Below the pieces are notes generated by a model. That model searched no databases. It saw only the letters and a program-made list of their open reading frames with translations, and had not been told where the DNA came from. Shown here piece by piece: positions 7,751 through 17,189 of a stretch of 64,000 nt of DNA (positions are counted from its first letter, which is position 1; the number at the start of each line of letters is the position of its first letter). The position numbers and the translations under genes were made by a program. The DNA is from Protula sp. h YS-2021 (lineage: Eukaryota > Annelida > Polychaeta > Sabellida > Serpulidae): positions 94,135,304 through 94,199,303 of the forward strand of contig OX457025.1 of NCBI GenBank assembly GCA_949752745.1. Direction: 5' to 3'.

Positions 7751-8386
7751 CTAATGTGCTTCACACACCTTAAGTACTCCACACTTGCCGCAGAAGTTGT
7801 TTGGTTCACACATCTGACAATTGTACTTGTGGCAGTGGCAATAATAATCCTCCATATATCCGCAAGCACCGCAATAGTCACAGGTAAGTCCAAGTTGATT
7901 TTGTACATCCATATTCTCCAACTGAACTTCAGCCAGTCTTTTCTTGGATAACTTTGACACCTTCATCCGATCATCCTTTTGCAACTTGATGATCGTTTTC
8001 TTGTCATGACATTCCGTACACGGTTCACCCGATAAGGCGGAGTCGATGTGATCCATCTCCTGAAGCAGTGCCTCCCATTCACCATCATTCATGTTGATGT
8101 GATGTGTGTATTCTTTCCCTTCAAAACGTGATGTACGCACGAAGCTCACATAGCGCATGTCCATGTATGAAATGACTTCAAGCCACTTTGTTTCCGTTAA
8201 GTACAGTTTGAAGCCAATGTCGCGGCATTTTGTCACGTTCTGACACACAATCTTCCACAAAGATGGGGAATAAGCACACCATCTCTCTCCACGTTTGATG
8301 CGTAGAAATGGTCCATATTGTCCATGCTCCACAGTAATGGTTAAGTTGGCACTAATTTTAAAACTGCTGCTTGTCTTGTTCTCCAT
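7751..8386 (-). CDS. Cys/His-rich zinc-binding accessory protein
   Basis: I use the ATG at 8386 (MENKTSSSFKIS), which leaves the TATA box at 8,423 about 40 bp upstream; 211 residues. The N-terminal half has two similar beta-rich segments (LTITVEHGQYGPFLRIKRG and VSFVRTSRFEGKEYTHHINM), each followed by a Trp-containing helix. That arrangement vaguely recalls PC4-like single-strand-binding domains, but I do not assert it. A CxxC pair (EPCTECHDK) sits at about residues 125-130. The C-terminal 45 residues carry repeated CxxC and CxC pairs (CDYCGACGYMEDYYCHCH, CQMCEP, CGKCGVLKVCEAH), which should bind two or more zinc ions. A regulatory nucleic-acid-binding role is plausible. Confidence 0.6.
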   Translation of the reverse strand: MENKTSSSFKISANLTITVEHGQYGPFLRIKRGERWCAYSPSLWKIVCQNVTKCRDIGFKLYLTETKWLEVISYMDMRYVSFVRTSRFEGKEYTHHINMNDGEWEALLQEMDHIDSALSGEPCTECHDKKTIIKLQKDDRMKVSKLSKKRLAEVQLENMDVQNQLGLTCDYCGACGYMEDYYCHCHKYNCQMCEPNNFCGKCGVLKVCEAH

Positions 8387-8422
8387 GACTGCTACACTGT
8401 ACTGATGAGGTCCACACACACA

Positions 8423-8435
8423 CCCCTTTTATACC
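8423..8435 (-). promoter_or_regulatory. TATA box (GGTATAAAAGGGG)
   Basis: Minus-strand GGTATAAAAGGGG, 37-49 bp upstream of the ATG at 8386. It is nearly identical to the box at 8,919-8,931, including the trailing G run. Confidence 0.7.
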
Positions 8436-8476
8436 CAACCATCTGCTGAGTCAAGCCTTTCAAACCTCTTGCAAAG

Positions 8477-8860
8477 CTATGAATTCACTTCCACGCGTCC
8501 ATGGTTGAATCGAACAAGGTCTGATACATTCGTCGTCAATGGAACATCATCATCATAAAGTAAAATGATTCTTGCAGCTACATCTAACATGAGCTCCACT
8601 GCCCAAATTGTATTCGCGTGGATAAACGCTGAATCAATGTCATAAGCTGATAGTATATGTAGATCTTCACATTCACGTAGATACGAGTGGATGAAACAAT
8701 CACTTGGAATGGTCTTTCCAACAGCTTCCCAATGCTGATACAAATTCTTCACTTGCTGCATCCATTCCGATTCAAAAGCAGGAAGCTTTGAAAACATCCA
8801 GTCAGCATAATTCACTTTGAAGACATCATCCATAGTCTGTGAACATCCGTGAAATGACAT
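8477..8860 (-). CDS. Small acidic accessory protein, paralogue B
   Basis: A 127-residue protein starting MSFHGCSQTMDDVFKVNYADWM; an internal ATG at codon 10 would match the start of paralogue A exactly. It is predicted helical, with net negative charge and a C-terminal extension (RIILLYDDDVPLTTNVSDL) lacking in paralogue A. Shared positions with the 97-residue protein include MD, F, Y, D, M, KL, W, HS, L, EC, D-D-A and the final hydrophobic helix. It has its own TATA box about 60 bp upstream. I know no domain of this pattern. Duplication followed by divergence of a virus-specific effector is the simplest reading. Confidence 0.6.
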   Translation of the reverse strand: MSFHGCSQTMDDVFKVNYADWMFSKLPAFESEWMQQVKNLYQHWEAVGKTIPSDCFIHSYLRECEDLHILSAYDIDSAFIHANTIWAVELMLDVAARIILLYDDDVPLTTNVSDLVRFNHGRVEVNS

Positions 8861-8918
8861 TACGGTGAATGATTGCAGACTTTGTGATCCGCTGCCGCTG
8901 CCGCGCGCTGCCCCCCCC

Positions 8919-8931
8919 CCCCTTTTATACC
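8919..8931 (-). promoter_or_regulatory. TATA box (GGTATAAAAGGGG)
   Basis: Minus-strand GGTATAAAAGGGG followed by a long G run (C run on the plus strand), about 60 bp upstream of the ATG at 8860. Confidence 0.7.
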
Positions 8932-8939
8932 AGGGAAAG

Positions 8940-10083
8940 TTACATGTAAGTTTTCATGAGATGCTTGTAAAATCGCGGAGTCATCTCATTGACACCATCC
9001 AGAAAGGCTGTTGGTAAACCACCTGTTAAAGATTGTCTCATGACAATCACTAAAAAGTCTCCTGGGGTCCGATGCCCTAGTATCCATTGAAACAGCATTG
9101 ACATGGTGAAATGTCCTTTTTCATAGAGGTAGGCCATCATATCATACACCTGAATGCGTTCTTCAAGGTATTTGAAACCATGCAGCATGACCTTTGCACA
9201 TTTGGAATCGCGACCCTCATTCACACACTTCGGCTCTGGCAGACACAACGCCTTAAACTGTTCCTCATGAAGGAGTCTAAACAGTTGAATGAAACGTCGA
9301 GTCATGGCTTCGGTGAACTTTGGCTCTGACGCCGGAACATCCTCTTGGGTTCCTTCTAGCATGAACATGAGCATCATGACAGGGTTCATTTCTTCCATTA
9401 GGTACATGTACGTGTGGTTGTTGAAAAAAGCCTTCTTCACATAAACACCATAAAATGTTGCTTTCAGTCAGAGGAAGCACGGCTTGAAAGTTTCTTTTCA
9501 ACAGCGTCACATCTTTCTCAGTCACAAGGATGGTCTTACTCGATTCAAATTTCAATTTCAAATGCTTGCCTTCTTCATCATCATCACTTAACACTTCTCC
9601 CTCCTCAAGCTCCTCCTCCTCAGGCTCGCTGGCGCTGGACTCGTCGTCGTCGCTCACTTCTTCCTTAAGATGCTTCAAATGAGCTTCTAATTTTGTGCTG
9701 AGTTGTGTTTTTCGACCATTGACAAGTGCATGTGCAACCCAGAACGGGTAGTCGGGGCCCTCAGGATCTGGCATGTCTTGCTCCATTCCTTGCTGTATCC
9801 CTTGCTGCACTGGAGGTATATCTAACGGAGCAGTAGCAGCGCCTAACGCTTCCTTAAAATCTAGCATTTGCTGTACTGTGCCGTCTAATGGAATGCCTAA
9901 CAGTTCCTCCAAGTCTTTTTCAGCCTCTGTCATGTTCACCAGGAATGCATCTATCTCTTTCACTGGTAATACTGGCAATACCGAGGCATCAAAAGTATAC
10001 GGTTCCCCAAACAAATCGTCCATGTTGATAGCTGGAGGAAGAGGAGGTGTATTCAGCAACGCTTCCATGATTTTTGGCCACAT
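8940..10083 (-). pseudogene. Acidic accessory protein gene split by a frameshift in a T run
   Basis: Two adjoining frames appear to be one gene of about 375-380 codons. The upstream frame starts at ATG 10083 or, better spaced from the TATA box, 10068 (MEALLNTPPLPP). It carries a Pro/Leu-rich N-terminus, a helical DLEELLGIPLDG region and a long acidic stretch (SDDDESSASEPEEEE, GEVLSDDDEE). It leaves frame at a run of six A/T bases at 9,424-9,429. The downstream frame then continues in a conserved-looking helical domain (EKGHFTMSMLFQWILGH, PRFYKHLMKTYM) with Cys pairs. One extra T on the coding strand explains the break. A recent mutation, an assembly error in the homopolymer, or programmed +1 frameshifting are all possible. 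No family is recognised; the acidic stretch suggests a transcription regulator. Confidence 0.5.
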
Positions 10084-10094
10084 CTCGACAACAG

Positions 10095-10107
10095 ACCCTT
10101 ATATGTG
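10095..10107 (-). promoter_or_regulatory. TATA-like box before the acidic protein gene
   Basis: Minus-strand CACATATAAGGGT, 12-24 bp before ATG 10083 and 27-39 bp before ATG 10068. The spacing favours the second ATG as the true start. Confidence 0.45.
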
Positions 10108-10560
10108 AGTTTTTTTATGCTGAAATTGGCAAGGAGGGAGGGAGGGGGGGTTGGTGGGTGGTCGTTTTTTTTTCTACACTTCAGCGCGGAAGCCGCCGCT
10201 AAAGCCACCGCTAAAGCCATCGTTATTTCAAATCCTTTAATCACGTTAACAACTGCATAAATGACATTTCGTTTACACAACCATTCATTTCGTCAAGATA
10301 AATGTGTGGAAAATGCTTTAAAAACCCCTAACATAAGTTTCTTTTTGTTTGGGAAATGATTTTTTGCCTCTTCTTTCGTGGTAGGGGGGGGGGGGTCGAC
10401 ACGCTGTGCGCTGTACTCTGTACTAGGGGGGGGGGTCGTCGACATACTGTGTGCTGTGCGCTGTACACTGTACTAGGGGAGGGGGTGGTCTGACGTTTGG
10501 CTTACACACCATTTCGTCACATACACACATTTCGTCATCTCTGCCTGCTGCTGCTGTTGC
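10108..10560. other. Divergent intergenic region with G runs
   Basis: It lies between the minus-strand gene at 8,940-10,083 and the plus-strand gene at 10,597. It contains several runs of 8-10 G, and a short repeated segment with GTCGACA and CTGTGCGCTGTAC at about 10,395-10,475. There is no convincing gene. It probably holds the divergent promoters. Confidence 0.4.
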
Positions 10561-10596
10561 CATTTGGAACGCGACTCAGACACGAATACAAGCAGA

Positions 10597-11660
10597 ATGC
10601 AATACAAAAAAGAATTTTTCTCAGAGGAACGCCTGAGAACCTATCATTTTAGTGAAAAAGATGTAAACCTTTTTGAAGAGGTTTATATAGATTATCAGGC
10701 GTTCCTCTACGAAAAATGGAGGGATTTTCAGACTCGTCCAAGAAAAGATTTCAACCGGTTTGGCAGGGCGGCAGAAGAAAGCCATCAACGCTTAAACAAG
10801 AGGGATCCGCCGCCGCTGCCGCCGCTGCCGCCGCCAGTGAGCTCCCCACCGCCGCTGCCAGTGAGCTCCCCACCACCGCTGCCAGTGAGCTCCCCACCGC
10901 CGCTGCCGCCGCCACTGCCAGTGAGCTCCCCAGCGCTGCCGCTGCCGTTTTCACCGCTGCCGTTGCCAGTGAGCTCCCCACTGCCGCCGCTGCCGTTTTC
11001 ACCGTTGCCGTCGCCAGTGAGCTCCCCACGCCGCCGCCGCCCTGCCAAGAAGCACCTACAACAGCTCCTCCTACCAAAGTGACTCCTGCCACTGTGCTAA
11101 CTGCCTCAACCGTGCTGGTAGCCCATCCGCAGGCAGTTGATGTTCAGATGTTGGCGACACCAACTACACAACAACAACCCGACAACATCGCCGCAACAAC
11201 ATCAACTCCTGATAATGAGCTAGCGGCCGCTATCGCTAGCATCTCCGATACATCAACGCAGGCACCTTTCAACACTGACTACGGCTTCAATCCTGAGCAG
11301 TCGAAACTGGAGGCCACCTCAAACCAAACAGGCCTCCAGGGCCTTATGCTCCTCGTCGACAAGTTAAGCGGCGTTCAATCCTGTGACTTCTGTCATCATT
11401 CAATTCCTGCAGGCGCTTCTATACGCCTGCATGAAAAGCAATGTGCAGAAGCCATGGCATATGAACATTATTATTGCTGTGTCCGAGGTGAAGGTTTCGA
11501 CTCGCACAGGGCTGGGATCGCAGCACACAAAAGAAAGTGTGCCTGCAGTGAAATTAGCGGTAGCGTAGCCAGCACCAGCGGCCAAGTAGCACCAGTGGCA
11601 GCAGAAACTGACAGTAGGAAGAAGAACAAGCAGAAGAAGAAAGAAGAAAAACGACTCTGA
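10597..11660 (+). CDS. Zinc-finger protein with in-frame minisatellite; two overlapping frames
   Basis: The only clear plus-strand gene of the element. One frame begins at ATG 10597 (MQYKKEFFSEERLRTY) with a charged helical region and then a Pro/Leu/Ser repeat, ending at 11,082. A second frame opens at ATG 10716 and reads the same repeat as Ala/Ser/Glu/Leu/Pro/Thr units. It continues to 11,660 with a finger C223-x2-C226-x12-H239-x3-C243, a second finger that kept its His271/Cys275 but lost one Cys of the CxxC pair, and a Lys-rich tail (RKKNKQKKKEEKR). The N-terminal and C-terminal parts look like one protein separated by slippage inside the 24-bp repeat. Alternatively the 314-residue frame alone is the gene. 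DNA or RNA binding is inferred from the fingers. Confidence 0.5.
10812..11035 (+). repeat. 24-bp coding minisatellite
   Basis: About eight imperfect units of GCCGCTGCCAGTGAGCTCCC plus four more bases, some with inserted GCC/GCT triplets. It is open in at least two plus frames: Ala-Ser-Glu-Leu-Pro-Thr units and Pro-Leu-Pro-Val-Ser-Ser units. Confidence 0.85.
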
Positions 11661-11672
11661 AAATCCCTTCAC

Positions 11673-11690
11673 GGCCGCTTTTCAGCGGCC
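11673..11690 (+). terminator. GC-rich hairpin after the zinc-finger gene
   Basis: GGCCGCT and AGCGGCC form a perfect 7-bp stem with a 4-base loop, 13 bp after the stop codon. It may mark the transcript end; function unproven. Confidence 0.4.
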
Positions 11691-11779
11691 ACCCATTCTT
11701 CCAAAATAAGCAAACAAACCTATCGTGTTAGTGTATGCATGAGAATGTGTGGGATATGCTTTAAAAAAAACCGTCTCCC

Positions 11780-12065
11780 CGCCTTTCTTTCAAGGCGTGG
11801 CGGCGGCGGAGCTCTCTCCCCTCTCTGTCTCCTCTCTCTCGACCCCGTCTCGACACCTTCTTTCAAGGCGTGGCGGCGGCGGCAACAGCTCTCTCCCCTC
11901 TCTCTCCCCTCTCTCTCCTCCTCTCTCTCTCTCTCTCTCTCTCGACCCCGTCTCGACCCTGTCTCGACACCTTCTTTCAAGGCGTGGCGGCGGCGGTGGC
12001 AACACCAAAAGCTCAACAACCCTCTCTCGACCCCGTCTCGACGCCTTCTTTCAAGGCAAAGCGGT
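11780..12065 (+). repeat. Tandem repeat of about 75-100 bp with CTCTCT core
   Basis: Four units, each with CTTTCAAGGCGTGGCGGCGG followed by a CT-rich stretch and CGACCCCGTCTCGACACC. All frames through it are low-complexity, so I read it as non-coding right-arm repeat rather than gene. Confidence 0.75.
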
Positions 12066-12764
12066 GGTGACACACACACAGCCCTCTCTCCCACCCCCCC
12101 CCCTCTCATACTGTCACCGTCTCGGTCACCGTCTCGGCGCGCACACGCCTTCTTTCAAAAAAAAAACTCTTATACTGTCTCCCCCTCTCTCTCCCCAACC
12201 CCGTCTCGGCACGTCACACACTGTTTCACTCGAGACGCTCACGGCACACCTTTTTTCCCCTCACAAGCTGCCTCCCCTCCCTACCATCCCCATACACACA
12301 ACGTTTCACCGGAAACACCTTTCTTTCCCTCGCAATCCTTCCAACTGCATCAAATGACGTTTTCTTTCGTCATCAACTCACTGTGTGTGCAAAAGCTTTC
12401 AAACTCCCATCAAATAACGTTTTCCCTTCTCTCGTCACACAATACTCTAACAATACTCTAACAAAGCCTTAAACCAAAGGAGGGGGGACATGCTTGCCAA
12501 ACTCAAAACTCACTCTTTCTTCTTACACTCCCTTTTATATGCCAGAGCAAAAGGAGCGAAATTTTCACATCCTCTAGCCAATAGAAATGCACCTTTAACA
12601 CTGCATTCTCATTGGTGCTTTTTCGCTCCTTTTCCTCACCCATATATAAACCACTGCACTCCACTCAAGTGCAGTGGTTCTCTCATCCATTTTCCGTTGC
12701 TATGCAGTGGTTCTCTCATCCATTTTCAGTTGCTATGCAGTGGTTCTCTCATTATATAACTACT
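12066..12764. other. Right terminal region of the Polinton
   Basis: There is no gene. From 12,170 on there are short repeated phrases (CAACGTTTCACC, CATCAAATRACGTTTTC). A minus-strand TATA-like CATATAAAAGG (12,531-12,541) and a plus-strand ATATATAAACC (about 12,640) suggest promoter activity. CCACTGCACT pairs with AGTGCAGTGG around 12,652-12,680 as a hairpin. Three perfect-length 33-bp units follow, starting at 12,671, 12,704 and 12,737 (GCAGTGGTTCTCTCATCCAT). The terminal inverted repeat probably lies here. Confidence 0.5.
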
Positions 12765-13603
12765 AGCAGAACTGCGGGATAGGACCATTCCGGAAATACG
12801 ACCCCCGTCTCAAAAACCCCATGTGAAGTGCCTTCCATGTGAAGAACGCCATAGAGAGCACCGTCCTGAAATCAGACCGTTTCAGTTCAATTCCACCATG
12901 GTCGTATCTCCAGAGGGTCAGTTGTATGACCATCTATTGTACATTTCTCTTCAAACTGGTTTGTGACCAACACAAATGTCTCAATGCTATATGTGTTCTT
13001 AATCGTGTGCTTTTTCTGTTTTTAAGTTTGAACAAAATTTAAACCCGACCATATTTCTTTTTCATTGGTAAAAATTTGGTTCCAAATGTGCTGAGTTGTG
13101 TGGCCATTGAGGTGGTCTCTCGGTTGGGGGTGTGGTGGTTGGGGGGAGGGGTGGGACACACCTTTTCTTACCGGTAGTCTCACGCAGCAATCTCAAGCTC
13201 CGAGATTTTACGAATCGTATTTTACAGAAAAAAATAGAGTTTTTATTTGATTTTTTTAGTTAAGAAAAGTTCTGGGAGCTGCCTTTTTGAATGAAGAAAT
13301 ATTTTAGTTGCGATCTTTGTGGATTTGTGGATAATATACTGTCATATATTATCAGCAGTTTCCAGAGCAAATCATCGCAAGGCCCGAAGCTTGCGAATCA
13401 CAGGCGGGTTCGAATAACCATATAAATGTATACTGTCGTTCTTTTTTTATATAACTTATTATTTATTTATTAATTTGTTCTGCAAGTTTCTATGTTGAAC
13501 TCCGTTTAAACCTTTTTTCCGTAAAATTTTATTTGTAAATATTTATTTCAGTAGTATTTCTTTGAAACAAGCCGGCCCTGTTTCCTGTCGAGATACCGGT
13601 ACC
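12765..13603. other. Right flank of the Polinton, no gene seen
   Basis: AT-rich non-coding sequence. Related short segments near 12,783-12,910 (ATACGACCCCCG, GGTCGTATCTCC) suggest a small inverted repeat. No exon is recognised. Confidence 0.4.
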
Positions 13604-13736
13604 GGTTGTAGGACAAAATGGCAACTGACAAAATGGCAAGGGACATAATGGCAACCGACGTAATGGCAACGGACATAATGGTAAGCTGGCATAATGGCAA
13701 TTGCCATTATGTCCGTTGCCATTTTGTCCGTACCCC
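13604..13736. repeat. Palindromic 15-mer-word element (GGACATAATGGCAAC)
   Basis: Four to five copies of GGACAWAATGGCAAC variants read rightward, then the same word in inverse orientation after a centre at about 13,700 (TGGCAATTGCCA). The right end is CCGTACCCC; the left end is GTTGTAGG. The ends resemble those of the larger element at 15,656-16,815. Confidence 0.75.
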
Positions 13737-13819
13737 GCCGGTACCATATCTTTAGCTGACTGTTTTGCTAATGCAAATTCAGACTCGACCGGATAAACTC
13801 CACAGAATGTGGTTTCTTT

Positions 13820-13990
<171 letters not shown>

Positions 13991-13996
13991 TTATAT

Positions 13997-14624
<628 letters not shown>

Positions 14625-14658
14625 TATATAGTTGAAATCAAGTCAGTTGTACCCTTAC

Positions 14659-14784
14659 CCTGATATGGGAGTTGAGATCATACGGGTCTCGATTCTCCAT
14701 ATCCACACGGATATCCTGCGGCTTCGCCTCTCTCCCCTTGCTTTTTGACTTCCCCTTTGTGGAAACATTCTCCTGTGTTGCCAT
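14659..14784 (-). CDS. Probable first coding exon of a host gene (partial)
   Basis: ATG at 14784 in good Kozak context (ACGATGG) opens 42 codons: a Lys/Ser-rich start (MATQENVSTKGKSKSKGREA), then RVDMENRDPYDLNSHIR. It ends precisely at a consensus splice donor, AGG followed by GTAAGG, in phase 0. Codon use looks coding, and the sequence is not part of the surrounding repeats. The next exon would lie to the left, beyond the word-repeat elements and possibly beyond the Polinton. The protein family is not recognised from 42 residues. It could also be an isolated or pseudogene exon. Confidence 0.45.
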
Positions 14785-15325
14785 CGTTTCTTGTCCAAAT
14801 TCACTCTCTAATAAAAGTTTTTAATACACACCATATACAATTTGAAATTCCTATTTTCCTAGCCCTTAGAAAGGAATTGCTATTGAAATACTATAGATAA
14901 GCGATACGGCCAGATAGCGATTTTTGAAGCGTACAGCCTCTCGACAACACTTCGCTCTTGAGCGAGTGCTATTGTACGTAATGACGAGAAAAAGGCTAGG
15001 CAATATTAATTGCACCGTTTATGTTGGTGTTGAGTTAAGCATTAATCGAGAGCTGCGGTCGCACATTGGTTATAATGATAATGATACATGTACTTCAAAA
15101 TGGCTGATTAATTGTGACACGATAATTATAACATATCAGCTAATCATGGTTTGTAAATACGCATGTTGTTCAAAGTGAGCAATAAATTTATGAATAGCAT
15201 TTTTATTGGAGTTATTTGTTTGACGATGTATAAATGCCAATCATTAAATGGCCCACCTTGATAATACAGGCCATATCTGTCATATTGTATATTTACCGTT
15301 TTTAAGCAAAATTAGTACTTAACGC
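14785..15325. other. Putative promoter or 5' region of the preceding exon; no other gene
   Basis: Ordinary AT-rich sequence. No TATA box at a convincing distance and no repeats of note. Confidence 0.35.
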
Positions 15326-15452
15326 GGGAAACACGCGGACTTTAGCTGCAGGCGGGTAAATTTACCCGCCGTAGGACTTTAGCCGATTTAGGAATTTACC
15401 GGCGGGGACTTTACCCGCTGAGGAATTTACCCGCGGTAGGACATTACCCGAG
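15326..15452. repeat. Word-repeat cluster (GGACTTTACCCGC)
   Basis: About seven variants of GGAMTTTACCCGCGGTA-type words, plus an inverted pair GGCGGGTAAATTTACCCGCC. GTAGGAC at two places resembles the end motif of the neighbouring word-repeat elements. Confidence 0.6.
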
Positions 15453-15655
15453 GATGGAGAAAAATGAAATCTTGAATAAGCTTGTAAAAATTAAATATAT
15501 AATATCACTGTCCAGGTGGACAGCGTCTGGCCCGTAAATTACCCCCTTCCTCTTCTCCATCTTGCTTTTTCTTTTTTTCGGGGGGGGGGTGGGAGGAGGC
15601 GAGAGAAAGAGGTGGGTGGCGGTGGGATTCACCCTTTTTTAACCAAACGTGGACA

Positions 15656-16815
15656 GGAGTAGGTCAGTTGCTCAATGGACAGTTGCTCACCTTCTAAATG
15701 AAAAAAAAACGGTCAATTGCTCACCACTAAAATTTTATTTCAAGTATTTTACAATTTGCACTGTTACTGTTCAGCACGAATTTTCTGTTTCACTTTTTAG
15801 ATGAATTTCCGCCTATCTGTTTTATCAGTTTCAAAGCGTGTTTATTGTTATATTATGCAATAATTCCACACAAAATTTCCTTAAAGAATTTACGTCTATC
15901 TCTTTCATCACTTTCAGGGCATGTTTATTTTTATATTATGCAGCAATTCCCTTGTAAATATCCCTCTGCTGGGGGGGGATATCTTATTTGCATATGTTTT
16001 TTGTGATCTTTTTGCGTGTTGCAATGTAAAATCAATGTAAAAGGCTTTCCGGAACATTGTGTATTCAAAACTTGAAGTATAAAATGCTATGATTTTTTTT
16101 TTAATTGTCATAATTGCATGGATTGCCATGGAGGTATTAACTACTTCAAGAGGAGGTCAAAAACTCTGTTATGAGGGACATATGTACACCACACCGAATC
16201 CGCGACAAAACGCCTCGCGACATAACGCCTCGCGACATAACGCCTCGCAATAAAACGCCTCGCGACATAAGGCCTCGCGACAAAACGCCTCAAAATGTTA
16301 AGTGCGACAAAACGCCTCACTCGTATAAACTCCCTATTTTACCCCATTTTTCTTACTTTTTATCGTACACTCATTGTTCGCCAATTATACATTTGTCATT
16401 TAACTTGTTTCTGAATTTTTGCTCGTACTGTTTTTCCATTTTTTCTGACATTTTTGCTCATTTTTTCTACGCCAAGATGCTTGTTATATATTTTATTCTA
16501 CAAAGGAAGAAGAGAAAAAAACAAAGGAATCCGCGACAAAACGCCTCGCGACATAACGCCTCGCGACATAACGCCTCGCGATAAAAGTCATGTACACCAA
16601 ACAAAAAGCACACAAATCCTACAGAACTCACGCGGACAATCAAAAATTGAAATTGGATAAAACTTTGGAATAAAATTTTAGTGGTGAGCAACTGACCGTT
16701 TTTTTTTTTGTTTTTTTTTTTTTTTTTTGTTTTTTTTTTCATTTAGGCGGTGCGCAACTACACGGTGAGCAACTGACCGGTGAGCAACTGTCCGGTGAGC
16801 AACTGACCGTACCCC
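15656..16815. mobile_element. 1.16-kb non-autonomous element with GGTGAGCAACTGACC word ends
   Basis: Terminal inverted repeats of about 85 bp (left) and 150 bp (right). Both contain the 15-bp word GGTCAGTTGCTCACC (two to three copies left, four to five right), an A/T run, and ACTAAAATTTTATT as the inner edge. The right end is CCGTACCCC. Internal sequence has no transposase. A second set of 15-bp words lies inside. Confidence 0.75.
16198..16590 (+). repeat. Two direct clusters of the 15-mer CGCGACATAACGCCT
   Basis: About eight units at 16,198-16,318 and four at 16,530-16,590, same orientation, each introduced by GAATCCGCGACAAAACGCC. They are nested inside the element at 15,656-16,815. Confidence 0.8.
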
Positions 16816-17189
16816 ACGCGGAGGCTCTATAAATTTCACTTCCCTAACACGATTCAAGTGAGGAGCTCGATGAGTGGCATTCCGGAGGTCATGTTGCAAG
16901 CTTTGTGTACAAGGCACAGTGTTCTGGAGCAATCCAGCGATTATCCTCCACGCGGCGGGGCATGGGAAATGTAGCATTGCCCATCATAAGGGGAATATGA
17001 GTGATCATATTTTATTTGAAAATGTTTTTGCTTACATGTTTTGCTATACGCTGTCCTTTTGCCCAAGGCGTCTTTATACCCAACAAAGTTCACCACAGAT
17101 AACATAATCTACCTCAACCCTCCCCCTCCGCCCCCCCCCTCCCGGTGAAAATATTCTGGCTGCTTTTACTCCGGATCCCAGTAAACCCT
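16816..17189. other. No gene seen
   Basis: Unremarkable non-coding sequence with a C run at about 17,130-17,140. Confidence 0.35.

Larger units (their letters stand above)
1..12764. mobile_element. Polinton/Maverick (adintovirus-like) element, left end outside window
   Basis: A continuous block of virus-type genes: protease, major capsid, penton-like protein, packaging ATPase and retroviral-type integrase with chromodomain, plus accessory genes. This gene set defines Polintons and adintoviruses. The right boundary is inferred: at 12,764 the element-like sequence ends in AACTACT, which read inward gives AGTAGTT, compatible with Polinton termini that begin with AG. The left terminus and its inverted repeat are not in the window, so neither the terminal repeat nor the target-site duplication can be verified. 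Protein-primed polymerase B, normally present, is not seen and may lie left of position 1 or be lost. Four nonsense codons and one or two frameshifts show that this copy is inactive as it stands. Confidence 0.85.

Noticed and set aside
7751..8386. Assignment of the N-terminal half as a PC4-like single-strand DNA-binding domain
   Set aside because: Only a loose strand and Trp pattern; too weak without a structure or profile comparison.
8477..8860. Bcl-2 homologue
   Set aside because: Such genes are reported in some adintoviruses and the protein is helical, but no BH1/BH2 motif (NWGR-like) is visible.
11720..12461. Open frames on both strands across the CTCTCT repeats, including Arg/Glu-rich ones
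   Set aside because: Frames stay open on both strands because of repeat composition; no domain or start context supports any of them.
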